Assembly (NCBI RefSeq): GCF_040115645.1 | Contig: NC_089547.1 | Span: 1,302,001 to 1,366,000, forward strand | Length of the DNA stretch: 64,000 bases | Origin: Euwallacea fornicatus | Lineage: Eukaryota > Arthropoda > Insecta > Coleoptera > Curculionidae | Direction: 5' to 3' | Shown: positions 49,017 through 60,019 of the stretch, piece by piece | Position numbering within the stretch: position 1 is the stretch's first letter | Layout: each line of letters opens with the position of its first letter | Translations under genes and position numbers: made by a program | The notes under the pieces: generated by a model | The model's input: only the letters and a program-made list of their open reading frames with translations | Told to the model about the DNA's origin: nothing | The model's database searches: none

Positions 49017-51033
49017 GGTGATTCTAGAAAATTAGTCATAAGTCAGTCATTCCTACCAATTACAAAAATGTGGAAACGATGTCTGTATATTGTGTCATAT
49101 AATGAAGTCTCCAACATTGAATACTGACTTCATAGCAAGACTTAATTTTTGTAACATTTCCCAGCTCAAAAAAAAAAAAAAAAAAAAAAACAAAGAAGTT
49201 AAAAATTTTATAAGAATTTTTTTTAAGAGGCTCCATAAACGGCCTCTGACTTGTGTTAGTGGCTCCATTAGAATTTATCCTGCTTCTACAACTTTTGGTG
49301 TCACATTGAACCAAATTTAAAACCAAAAGGAACACTAGCACATTTTTCTTGTTTAGGCCCTACTTCAAACTCTCGCTATTTATCCCTAAGGAGTATTGTA
49401 AACTGACTGGTATCTTCGAGAAAATTGAAAGTGGTAATAACTTTTTACCGAGAAACATCCGGTGAAATTTTGCTTCTGGGTCGCGTTCAATGAATTAAAC
49501 GATCTAAAATCGAAATACTGCATTTCACTGGGAGTAGTGACTTTATGTGATTTGTATCGGTGCTCCTAGTGAAATAAATATCTAGTTTTATGTACTTTCA
49601 GTAATAGAACATTTTACTATTTTTTATTGATCGCTTTCGATTTTTTAGACCAACCATTAGTTCTTTTGAGATGTGGACGAATTTTCCACTCGAAAACGCT
49701 ATTTTCCTTAAACGCGAGGCATTTGAGGTAAACCTAATTATCTACGCCCCTGGAACCAATTTCCTCCTTCCCCGCAGCCCCTGCCGTGTCGCTAAAGATT
49801 ATTATAAGAAAACTGCCGCCCGTATCTAATGGCTTTTCTCCCCCTTTTTTGGACCACACATGAGTTTTTATCTCTGTTTAACCAGTGGAAAACCAAACAA
49901 TAAGTTTTCCTTTTCTACGTTTCGTTATTTTGATTCAATGTTTAACTCGCTAACCTCCCCCCGTATTTTTCTTAAACAGTGGCCAGGACTAGCTTCATTT
50001 CCATGTTAAGGGTCGCAACCCTCTCCCTGAGCATTGAAGTTTTTATGCCCATATCATTTTTTTAAACACGTGTAAGAACAAAAGCTGTTTTATTCGAAGA
50101 AAATGCCGAACAAAGAATGGGTTAACTAGCACGCAGATAACCGGAACCCCCGGCTTAAAATGCAAGTTTTTTTCTCATAGATCCGTGGCCGGGGGTTGGT
50201 TTTATTTGTAGTTTTTTTGGCTGTCATTAGGGTCGTCATTAGGCGTGGTAATTGGAGGGGTTGCGATAGGATATAAATATATTTTTTTCTCAGTGTATGT
50301 ATAGGCTTTTAATTGCGCAAATGCCCCGTTTCTTTCTGGCAATTTGTGCGCGACTACGGACGAACGAGCGGCCCTATTCGTCCCCCAGGACGAGCCCTTC
50401 GCCCGTAAAAACTTTCTTCTGGCCCTTTTGTCCTTAATTTCGCGATCATATATGCCCTTATAGGCCCTTGGCTGGCGTTTGTTACGCCAGGTTTTGATTA
50501 CAAAACAAGACGTGTTTTTCTTTGACTCGTTGTTTTTCGTTCTTTTAGAAAGTGGAGACGTATTGCTCCCTTGCCTCAATATGTGTCCTTTGAGTAACTC
50601 CAGGCAAAATGGAGGAGAACCGCATCCGTCTAATTCTCAGCGAAAATTGGGATGAGGCTGGACGACGAAGGTGGAAAAATGACTCTCATGTCGATCATTG
50701 ACTTCTCTGAGAAACTTTAAAACTTGAACGGGCCTAATGTCACGGATTTCTCTTATTTGGTAAATTAAAGGCATTTTTAAATTGTAGATAACTATAAATT
50801 ATTCACTTGTTAACAAAATAATACCCGACAACTTCTTGTCGACCATAGGCGGGGATTTACTCTATGGCTCGCATTTCTCCGACATGTTTGAGTATGTTTA
50901 AGAGGCATCATTTTGGATTTGTGCTGTTAATTAGAAAAGTCTCGGTATGTTCAGAAATAAATTTTACAAGAAAACAAATTCAATATTTTTTAAAAGACTA
51001 GGTTTTTTTGTCTTTCCCTATTTTTAATTGGCA

Positions 51034-51057
51034 TCTCTCTCTCTCTCTCTCTCTCTT
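51034..51057. repeat. CT microsatellite
   Basis: About eleven perfect CT dinucleotide repeats. Confidence 0.95.
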
Positions 51058-51274
51058 TTGATGTTTATCGTAACTTTTTTTATTATTTTGCTTTGCCAGC
51101 ATTTTATAGGTAGTCAATACACGAGGTCGACAACAGCGATTGTTATGATTTGGAGAGAAAACTTACAAAATAATTGAATAGAAAATTTATCGAAAGTTTG
51201 GTTTATTGCCAGGCTTTCACTTTTTTCGGGATATATCAGAAACCTCGACAGAAAAATGTACTTTTACTCATAAT

Positions 51275-51370
51275 GGTGTTTAAAATATGCACTTTTTTCC
51301 TAATTTAACCAACCACGTAACTGCCTTTTCGAAGATCCTAACAGGGCTCATTGTAAAAGTGATCACTCTG
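51275..51370 (-). repeat. Dispersed repeat terminus, copy 2 of the one ending at 500
   Basis: Read on the minus strand from 51370 it begins CAGAGTGATC and shares RGGATCT-CG and ACG-GGT-GGTTAAATT blocks with the copy ending at 500, over about 75 bp. TA follows on the outer side (51371-51372). No opposite end was found. Confidence 0.65.
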
Positions 51371-52845
51371 TATGTGCCCCCGTCTTCGCGTTTCAGCATG
51401 TAATACAGGTAGGAAATTTGTTTTACATTCTCTTAGACAAATGAATGAAGAATCGTTCATTTGTCATTCATCGTCGCTCGGCAAATCAGCACGGCCATGA
51501 TGGATGAGTAGGTGAATCAGCTCCAGGAGTTCCAGAGTCTACGTGGCTGACTTCTGATTAGGAGTTGCATTCTGCCAGAGGTGGAATTGTCCTCATTTCA
51601 CTTAGTTATATGAATGTTTTACCTGTGACAATAGAAAAAGGTGAGATTTTATGGGCTCCTGGAATCGTCGAATTTAGAGCATTCCGGAGATTTTATTAGA
51701 GAGCAAACGACCACTTGGAAAATTCCCTAATGTTAAGCTAACAAAATTCAGCAGCCATGGCCTTAATTTCGGACAGAAAAACCAATCAGCTCGATGGCCT
51801 GGCACCACCCCGCCCCTCACCCCCGGCCGTCCGGACCCGTTAAAACAGATTGCCTAATCAATTCCTATGTCCACTACTGCCCTTCTGGATCAATCTAAAT
51901 TAATCCCCGATCGGCGTTTTCCGCTTAAGAGGGTCACTACATTCCAAGGGCGCGCACCTTAAGTCAAAAAGTGCTCCGCTCTCTCCAAAATGGCTGACGA
52001 ATCCATTTTTCTGTATCGTTCTCCCCCTTTTTATCACCCTCACCCCCTCCCTCCCACCAACACACAGAATGTCACACCGTCGGTTTAATTCCTCTTTCGG
52101 CAAAAACAAAGCCACCCTTCGTGAATTTCTTCCCTGTTTTATACATGATGCGTTTGTGCCGGGCTTATCAAGGAGAGTTTTCGTAGTTTTACTGCATTTT
52201 TGAGATGCGGTGCAAGCCACTGGTCCGCACAACAATGTTCGATAATAAAGGACAGTAAATCCCTGTGGTGAAGGGACGAGAAAAAACAAAGAGATTTAAT
52301 AAGGCCATAGCTCAAATCCTTCATTACATTATCGGCAGCCCGAAAAACACGGTAATAGTAAAAAAGCCGGGGTGGCCACTTCGGTTTATGGTGGAGGAGT
52401 GCAGGAGGTGACCCCCCTCTCTTGAATGGCATTGGCGTGGAGTAACTTTTAACGGATAAAGCAATGATTTTTCGTAGTTTTCGGTGTCGAATGATTCCTC
52501 CTAAGCTTGCTTAAAGCTACCGAACCTACAATGCGCCCACCGCGAAAAGGCGGAAGATCAGTTGGTTGTCAGTTAACCTGGAAGAATTTAAGATATCACA
52601 AAGCCGCTCATTGTTGCACGAGTCCGAATTTGTGGAACGAGGAGGGACGCGCCGAGTTTTGCGAGGGACGTGGGTAATGAAGACAAAATTTGTAGAGATG
52701 TCAAGATTTAGTAATGCACTAATATTGAACACATGCGAAAAATAGCACATTACATCACGCGAATAGTAACCGGCTTATTACCAACGTTTGCTTATGAGCA
52801 CCAGGTGAAAAAATAACGAAATATGAAACGAGTAAATAAGGAAAA

Positions 52846-53163
52846 TTATAAGAGGTGCCCGAAGGGTTCACCCTCCCCTTCCAAGCATAGCTCTATGCGT
52901 CCTCTTAAATGTTGCATTGATCTTAAAATGTTCCTTAAACTTGTGATGACCTTCCTTCGCAGCTCATTAATATCGGTTGGTACAGGTTTGCAAGTGAAAT
53001 GTTTCAGAGCTCCCCATAAATAATAATCTAATGGGGAAAGATCTGGTGAACGTGCAGGCCAACCTACGTCTCAATTGCTTGAAATGACTCTACCGGGAAA
53101 TATTTCAGACAAATAGTCAGCCACTCTCCAAGCGTTATGTGGCGGAGCAGTAATTTGTTGGAA
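52846..53163 (-). pseudogene. Mariner-like (DD41D-type) transposase, C-terminal remnant
   Basis: A single minus frame of 106 codons ends at TAA 52846-52848. It begins FQQITAPPHNAW, where active relatives have FQQDGAPPH: the second catalytic aspartate is replaced by isoleucine. It continues ADYLSEIFPGRVISSN, has an in-frame stop, then DVGWPARSPDLSPLDYYLWG, which keeps the last catalytic aspartate. The spacing between the two catalytic positions is 41 residues, which fits the DD41D group. The tail PTDINELRRKVITSLRNIL is a typical helical C-terminus. Upstream, in minus-strand terms, a transposon end lies at 53735. The element is dead by substitution and stop. Confidence 0.9.
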
Positions 53164-53735
53164 CGAAAGGTTACGCAAGCGGTTGAGGCAAAAGGGCATT
53201 TTGTTAATAATTTTATACTAATTGCGTAACTGTAAAGGACGTTAAGCGAAACTCCGTCAAACTGTCAAAAATATCGTTGTTTGACAAAAGTACGGACCCC
53301 ATGTCCAAGGCAATCGTTGTGCAAAACAGGATTTTTGATATTTGCACCAAACTTGAAGGCTGAACCTTAACATGTGATAGATCCTCGTAAAGATAATAAA
53401 ATGTGAATTCAAAAATTCGAAAATCCAAAATACTGACCGTGACGGAAATCAAAGTCGGTAGTGGTTTCTGGAAATCGGAATTTCAAATATGATGATGCCA
53501 CGTTGTAAAGGAGGAAGGTTACCATGATCAGGTGTTAAACTGTGCCGCAAAAAAACTGAGGAGGAAATAAAAGTGTTTTTCCAAAGATTCACATTTTTTC
53601 GAATACCTCCGAAAGGAATCAGATTTTTTGAAGTTTTAAAATGACAGTCTGCCCGGGTTCCCCTCAACTTACTGACCTCGGTTTTTCTGATAGCCGAGGT
53701 CTTCATGGTGGAGTTTTAGAAACGAACACCCTGCA
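53164..53735 (-). mobile_element. Transposon 5' end with CAGGGTGTTCG terminus
   Basis: Minus strand from 53724 reads CAGGGTGTTCGTTTCTAAAA and leads into an 85-codon open frame (53449-53706) without a recognised domain. It may be the 5' end of the element that carried the transposase at 52846. The distance to the FQQ motif is too short for a complete transposase, so an internal deletion would be needed. Coordinates of the outer end are approximate. Confidence 0.5.
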
Positions 53736-53909
53736 TAGTGTAATATCTTACGTACTCACATTCCGTGCACCTAAGTTCTGTCATTTTAGGTTTTTCTAAT
53801 AATTTTTTCCTAGACTCTTAACATACCGTGCGGCTCTAAATTGCACCCCTTCCTTAAGTTTTTTAACATTTTTTTTACTAAAAGTCGGCACTAAATAGGA
53901 GAAAAAGTT

Positions 53910-54047
53910 CTACAGTATTATGTACTGAATAGTAGGATAGTTTAATCCAACAGATTTTCCTATTTTCCTATAAGATTTTCCTTCCTGATGATATTTGATT
54001 ATTAACTTTTTGATATCTTCACTAATTTCTTTTCCTCTTCGGCCCAT
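53910..54047 (-). pseudogene. Tc1 transposase N-terminus (HTH), truncated
   Basis: The minus frame starts at an ATG (54045-54047) and reads MGRRGKEISEDIKKLIIKYH then QEGKSYRKIGKSVGLNYPTIQ before a stop at 53910-53912: 45 residues. This is the first helix-turn-helix of the paired-like DNA-binding domain of Tc1 transposases, with the usual basic start, the GKSxRxIG turn and a following recognition helix. In the family this domain binds the inner repeats of the element ends. The second HTH and the catalytic domain are not recognisable after the stop, though a lysine-rich frame continues for some 30 codons. It sits about 120 bp inside the inner direct repeat, as expected. Confidence 0.85.
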
Positions 54048-54168
54048 AGTTATTATTTTTAAATTCACTTTGCACTAACTTGGTTTAAAATGAACTAGTA
54101 AATACTTATCGCAAATAAATGGAATTTATATACAAGAAACTTAATAAAAAAAGGACCAGAATATTTGT

Positions 54169-54185
54169 GTATGAATACTTTTTTG
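54169..54185. repeat. Inner 17-bp direct repeat of the Tc1-like end
   Basis: GTATGAATACTTTTTTG, identical to 54359-54375. It is a probable second transposase-binding site of an IR/DR end. Confidence 0.88.
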
Positions 54186-54358
54186 GGCATACCTGAAGAC
54201 ATTTTCCTTTGATTTTCTTGTACCATGAAACAGTTTTTTGATCATTTTTTTTTTAGAAATCAGTGTAATAGTGCCTTATTTGTGTGGATTAATTATTTTT
54301 TTATCTCAATTGTTTTTAAATTATGAAAAAAATATAAATAAACGTCGTTCGCCTGGGA

Positions 54359-54383
54359 GTATGAATACTTTTTTGACCTACTG
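54359..54383. repeat. Outer terminal repeat of the Tc1-like element
   Basis: GTATGAATACTTTTTTG followed by ACCTACTG at the element end, with TA immediately outside. Confidence 0.88.
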
Positions 54384-54546
54384 TATATTTGGACGTTTAC
54401 TTATTTTTTTAAATGTTGCCTACGTCACCGGTGCCGCAAAATGGACGATTTTGTTAAGTCGAAACGTGAGTCAAGCGACGCCCTGAATTAAAAGCGTTTC
54501 AAAGCCACAGTAAATGCCGTATTGCGATTCAAAGTCTTTCGTTTAG

Positions 54547-54844
54547 TTTGAAAGAAAAACAGTTATTAAACTGGTAAAAATGCAATAAAATTCGCTTAAA
54601 AAGTACATAAACAATGGGAAAACTTGCTTGTTGTTAGGGAATCAGTTTGTTTTTGATTTTGTTCTCGCAGTTTTTGATTTAAAAAAATAACCAAATGAAT
54701 AAAGGTAACCACATAGTGTTTGTAAACACAAAATCCAAAACAAACTGATTTTTTGACAACAAACAAGTTTTTTCCATTGTTCGCGTACCATTCAACTGAG
54801 TTTGTATTGCATGTTTCTGACAGTTTATACCCGTTTTTTTCAAC
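54547..54844. mobile_element. Palindromic MITE, about 298 bp
   Basis: The arms pair over about 120 bp each. Left blocks ATGCAATAAAATTCGCTTAA, GTACATAAACAATGGGAAAA and ATCAGTTTGTTTTTGATTTT are matched in reverse complement on the right by ATGCAATACAAACTCAGTTG, GTACGCGAACAATGGAAAAA and ATCAGTTTGTTTTGGATTTT. The loop is about 65 bp. There is no coding content, and the outer boundaries are uncertain by a few bases. Confidence 0.88.
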
Positions 54845-55700
54845 AACTACTGGGTAGTTTTAACTGAAAATCGTGTGCAATTCCACCCCTATTCGTACGT
54901 GAGGCGTCACCCCCGAAAAAAAAAATTAAGAAAAACTGCCCGACTCCAGCTGAAACGTACGGGACATATCTTCGATTTGGTGGTGAACTGCGTGGTACTC
55001 GTCGAAATCGCGGATTAAAGTCCAGTCTGACTAGTTCCGGGTTGAGTCAGCTGGGGGCGGTTCGTCCAGTAGTTTCGTAAAAAAAAGGGGGGGGATGGGG
55101 GGGGGGGGATTTCAATGTGGCATTAAAAAGAGTGTTTCTAAGTCCAAAAGAAGCATCCCCTCCCACCTCCTATATCCGATAATCCAAAACAAACACAAAC
55201 AAGATAAGCCGCTTTCCCTCGAATAGCAATCGTTATAAAAAGCGCCCAATTTTTTACGCAAACGAAGCTAAGGAGCGAGGCGACGACGAAATATAGAACG
55301 AAATCTCGAAATTGCCGCTCTCGGGCATTCGAAAAAGCTTTTGTGCCTTTGATGATTCGCCTGCATCTCATTTTCTCGTATGTGAGAATCGAATTTGACG
55401 AAAGGCAAAGAGTGGTGAATACCAATCGGGACGGGCCTTTAGTGTCACTAGGGCTGATTCCTCCCTATCCCTTTTTTCTTTGCGCTTTACTCCAGTTTCA
55501 AATAATATCGAGCAACAGGAAAATGCACAAACAGAAAATTACTAATAATTTTTGACCGGAAATTCAAATAGAAACCGTTGGAAAAAGGGAAAAAAAAACG
55601 TGCTCGAGCGCCGAACTGCGCGAGCCCTGCCACTTATTGCATCCTCCACGAGGATAAGTAAGTTAAAGGCGGCTTGCATAAAGAGTTATTATTTACTATA
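54845..55700. other. Non-coding stretch with G-tracts
   Basis: Position 54856-54889 shares about 33 bp with 41438-41470 (GTTTTAACTGA-AAT-GTGTGCAA). G-runs lie at 55087-55094 and 55097-55108. A less A+T-rich section follows from 54940 to 55080. No gene recognised. Confidence 0.4.
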
Positions 55701-56729
55701 CAGAGTGGTCCAGCGAAAATTTTGCGCATCGATTTTGATTGTTTGAAACGAAATTGCGTCAAAATGCTCAGACGCGTCGGTTTCGATCCGAGGAGGACAA
55801 CTTTTTATTGTACGTTCAACGTCTCAAGACCAGTGACGGTTGCCCCCAAAATTTTTAATGGAACAAGGCGTCGAGTGGCACCTTATTTTAAAGGTGGCTG
55901 TACCTTCCACGAGCGAAGTCACTTCTATTGCCCCCGTTAATGTGACAGCTTGTCAAAGTCTGCGAGAGAAAAACTTTTAAGTCATAGTTGATTTATCACG
56001 ACAAGAGCTGCAGACTTCAAAACGAGGGTGGGAAGACTATTAAGAGTGAGATATCGCTGAATGGCTTTGATGAAGGTATGTTCTACCTCTACTCGTGTAG
56101 TTCACCAATGACATCAAATTACACCCGAAACGTTACATAAACTAAGACAACGCTTTGAGCAAAATAAATTTTATTGCAAAGACATAAATGACGGTCACTT
56201 CCAGCATTTAATATATTGTTCATAAAAAAAAATGTCAGTACTTTTGGTTCCGTTTACCCCCTTAAAATAATACAAATAAAGAAACATTCCGTTTTAAATG
56301 TGAGAGGTAAAACACGCCCCCTCAAAAAGATTCAGTGATATCTCACTTTCAGAGGTCATCCTCTCCCATTTTGCAGTCTGCAACTCTTACTGTGACAAGT
56401 TAACTATGAACTGAAAGCTTTGTTCCTCACACAGATTTTCACAAGCTGTTATATCAACGGGGATAATGACCGTGGCTTCAAACTTGAAGGCTACATTTAA
56501 GGCATAGCGACCTTTAAAATGAGGTGTCACTCGACACCCCTTCTCATTAAAAATTTTGAAAGTAGCCGTCACTCCTCCTCGGGAGTTGAAGTTGGACGGT
56601 TGGGAAAACAATTAAAAGTCACCCCCCCCCCCCTTCCAGAATCTAAAATGCACAGGTCAGAGCGCTTATACACATTTTCATTTTAAATGCTAAAAATCGG
56701 GGTAAAAAGTTTTTTGCTGAGCCACCCCG
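55701..56729. mobile_element. Foldback element, 1,029 bp, TA target site
   Basis: The arms of about 370-400 bp pair throughout. The left end is CAGAGTGGTCCAGCGAAAAT, and the right in reverse complement is CGGGGTGGCTCAGCAAAAAA. Further in, AAAATTTTTAATG, GTCGAGTG(G/A)CACC and AGTGAGATATC(G/A)CTGAAT are shared. The loop is about 56070-56320. TA flanks both ends (55699-55700, 56730-56731). Both arms keep an equivalent open frame (55674-55940 plus, 56387-56611 minus) with KIFN...RVxPxFKG in common, but the reading resembles no known protein. A 12-C run at 56622-56633 lies in the right arm only. Confidence 0.9.
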
Positions 56730-59625
56730 TATGTTTTACCCGAAGAAGCCAAATTAATTTTAATCATCTCAGGGGAATAAATGCAATTCTTTTTTATCTC
56801 AAAGCGCTGAAGTTTCGACCGTTTATTTGGCTTTCCTCAGGACTGAATCGCCTATGCGACTTAATATCGAAAATTCCAAATATCTTTGAAATATGACGAT
56901 TGGCGTAGCGAAACATACTTGAATTACCTCGGTGTTAATTTTTCTTAAAAAGCGCTTTAAAAGGTTTGAAAAGTCATTCAAAGGAATTGGTATCGGTGCC
57001 CTTTAGTCCTTGGTTTGAAGGTCTTCGAGAGGCAAGACCTCTTCACCGCTTTCAGTGCTAATAATCTCCGATACTCCTCTATGTGGACACCAAAGTTTTA
57101 TATGGACCCTCTGCATAGTTTCGCCGAATTTCTCGCATTTTAACGTTCAATGAGCGTCCTTCATGTCTTTGCTCATTAGATTTACACAATCATGGAGCCA
57201 CTAGAGATCGAAGTTAACTTAAGGATTATTCCAGGTGTTGGTACTTGTTTTTTTGTTACAACTTCTCTATTTCTTTACAAATTTGGGTATCTTCTATTGA
57301 TGATCAAAAAATTGTTTTTCATTTCGGTTTCACCTTTATGTCAGTCTTGTGGTCCCAAGATCTTCTGGGAGTTATTGAATCTCATCTTCAAGAGTAAAAC
57401 CGCTTCCTCCAAATGATGAATAATCGAATAATAACTGAATAGGTGTCTTACATGTAGATTTATTTGCAACGTTCTTCACGGCAAATTGAACGACACGAAC
57501 TTGTTACTCTAATAACCCCGCCTTCAGAGGTGGACGATCATGAAGCAGCCCATATGGTCCTGCTCAACTGTTCGACCTGTCCATCTGTCCAACAGCGCTG
57601 ACAATGCATTTAATGATTTTTTTATTCGTTTCACTTTTTCTTTCATTGAAATGTCATTTTTAAAATTCGTTTTAAAAGTGATCAGTGCAAAAACTGCAAT
57701 TTTTTTTTTTCAGTTTATACAGGACAACTCAGAAACATTTCGTATGAGTGAGAAATAATTTTTTTAGCCGAAATTGCCAAAATTTTCTTTTCTAATTATT
57801 GCCGCGTGCAATTGATAAGATGAAAGCAAAAGTTAAATTTAAGGTTTCGCCAATGCCGTAAATATTAACAAGTCTCGCCACTAGTATATCTGACTCATAG
57901 ATATTACCCTGTGTGGAAATTCGGGACTTTTGGGGGTTCCGACCAGTTTACTTTCACCGCTTCTCAACAAGTGAAACTTTACGAAATCACTGAAAAATTA
58001 TCTTCGAGGCTGATTCGCGAATCGACACTAAACGCTACCAAGGGACTCACCAGAATCGGCACAAAAAAGCACAAAACTACATCGGCAGACGGATTTGGAA
58101 CAACTAAAGGTGCAAACCTGGCCCTATCTTTACCCCATTTTTCATCCCTTACCTACCCTCAACACAGCGTGTTCGCTAAAAAAAGGACCGATTGCCGATC
58201 GAACTATTATCGATTACCCCTCCAATATTCGACGACAAAATTCCACACGAAATCCTATTCATAAAAAAATCTACCCTCGAGTTTTTTGCACCCTCGGACG
58301 CGCCACCCCACGGATCTTTCACCCCACACGCATACACGAGCGTTTTTTGCGTCCCTTAAACTTTTGCGGTGGGTTTGATTACTAAGCCATTGGCGTGCCC
58401 CGAGTTCTACTCATCCAACTTACATTTACCTTGAAGTTTTCTTACTCTCAGATATGACCTCCGTTGGACTTGGTTCCTGCTAAAGAAGTGCTGTAGCAAC
58501 GATCTGAGCTACGTAGACGGTATCTAAGTGAGGATTTAACGAGGACAAAAAATAGAGGCGGTACGCCCCTGGTGGATGCGTTTCCAATCAAATTATTTAA
58601 GCCCGATATGTAGAGGCAAAAAACGTGCCTAACGGCATTAATAGTTCCCAACGATATTCCTGTGGACCGCATGGGCATTACGACTATAATCTCTGGGACT
58701 TTTTTTGTCCGTTTTTTCTGCCTTGTATACGGTCATTCATTAAATGGTGCTTCTGACCTTAATATGGTCACTAATCTGATTGTTATACGAGTCAGATGGC
58801 CCTTTTCGGTTTGCATTTCGTGCGCATTTGACCACTTCGGTCTTTAGCGCGTCTATGAGCTTGAAACAAGAGCGCTGGCACCCCAAATTTCACAAGATCG
58901 GATCAAAATCAGAGAAAACAGCCCCTTTCTCCTGTTTCCCTCACGTCTAATGCGAAATATTTTAAAAGCTCTCTACATGCTACTTTTTGCCAGACGTCTC
59001 TCATGCGTGAATTTTAAAAGCTGTGATGCAGGGGGAGCTTTCCTTTGCCTTATCATTGGACCAAATCCTTCATTCGATGTTTTTTTTTTAATGAAAATTT
59101 GCCTTTTTGTATGGTTTTGGTGCTTAAAAGACTTGATTTGCAGGGAGGCTTCGGCTTTGATGTTCGCCGATATGAAAGCCTGTTAATAGTGCTCTAAAGT
59201 AAACCATTAGCATCGAAGTCTAAAAGGGGTTTTACACTGCAGGATTTTGTTGACTGACGATCATTTGGTATAAAATGTGCGAGGTGAACTTCAAAATGGT
59301 ACAAAGAATATAATGGACAAATAATTGCATCTCCATTCGACGGCCTTTTCTCATGCAGACCTCCATGATTCGGATTTAATTTCCAGATCATGGAGGAAAT
59401 TAATTCCCATTTTTATTGTCATTTTATGTTCATATTATTTAATTATGAGGAGGTTCAATGTCTGTTACAGTTGCGTTCAGATTTTTTATTTAAATGGAGG
59501 ACAAGTTTATGCGAATTATTTATTCATTAGTCCGTTCAAGCCAGGTGAGATGCGAGTAAAACATTTAATAAAACTGCAGAAGAATTTTACAAAAAATAAT
59601 TTCTTGCTGTTTTTTGCTTATACAG
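56730..59625. other. Non-coding stretch
   Basis: No gene or full element recognised. The section 57910-58380 is less A+T-rich and has overlapping open frames (117 and 96 codons) without a known domain. Confidence 0.4.
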
Positions 59626-60019
59626 AGTGTCTACTCAAGTTGGAATCATATGGGAAACTCTTTTGTTATTCATTTTACGGAAAAAAAATTTCGTTCAAAA
59701 AATTCTGTATGGTCTTGAACCTAAAAAGGCACCAAATTTTTGGAATCCTACACCAGCGTTCTTACAAATATAAATTGATGAGAAAAATGTTATTATTATT
59801 ATTATTAGTCTCAATAATCCACATTTATCACTTGTTTATTGAAAACGCAATAACTTTTCGGCTGTTAATACATTTTCACAAGATTTGCGCAATTTAAATG
59901 ATTAATGTAAAATAATAATTTATTTTGCTAATAGGAAAAGACAAAAGTGTAATAATTTAAGTAACTATGTAGGATTATTCGCTAAGTAATTCCACTAGTT
60001 CCTCGACATAGCCACACTC
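59626..60019 (-). repeat. Probable 3' end of the transposon carrying 60020-60322
   Basis: TATACAGAGTGTCTACTCAA begins near 59623 and has the form of a TA-flanked terminus pointing right. The transposase remnant on the minus strand stops at 60020, so this would be its 3' untranslated end, about 394 bp. An ATT microsatellite lies at 59790-59806. The 190-codon plus frame at 59325-59897 runs across this terminus and is not called as a gene. Confidence 0.45.

Larger units (their letters stand above)
49017..52845. other. Non-coding stretch
   Basis: No gene recognised. It holds a 23-A run (49168-49190), a CT microsatellite, the second copy of the CAGAGTGATC terminus near 51275-51370, and GC-richer unique patches (49720-49840, 50330-50480, 51770-51960). 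Minus frames of 125 and 129 codons (50202-50579, 51900-52289) show no recognised domain. Confidence 0.4.
53740..54383 (-). mobile_element. Tc1-like element, 5' end only, IR/DR type
   Basis: The outer end at 54383 reads, on the minus strand, CAGTAGGTCAAAAAAGTATT and is flanked by TA (54384-54385). The 17 bases at 54359-54375 recur exactly at 54169-54185, 190 bp further in. Such paired direct repeats inside one terminal region are the IR/DR layout in which transposase binds two sites. The N-terminus of the transposase follows (53910-54047). The 3' part of the gene and the other end are missing, cut off near the transposon end at about 53735. Confidence 0.85.

Noticed and set aside
50202..50579. 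125-codon minus frame, lysine/arginine-rich
   Set aside because: The region is GC-richer and unique, but the composition looks like translated non-coding DNA and no domain is visible. The same holds for 51900-52289.
59325..59897. Longest open frame in the window, 190 codons, plus strand
   Set aside because: It runs across a transposon-like terminus (59626) and an ATT microsatellite, is rich in residues encoded by A+T codons, and shows no domain.
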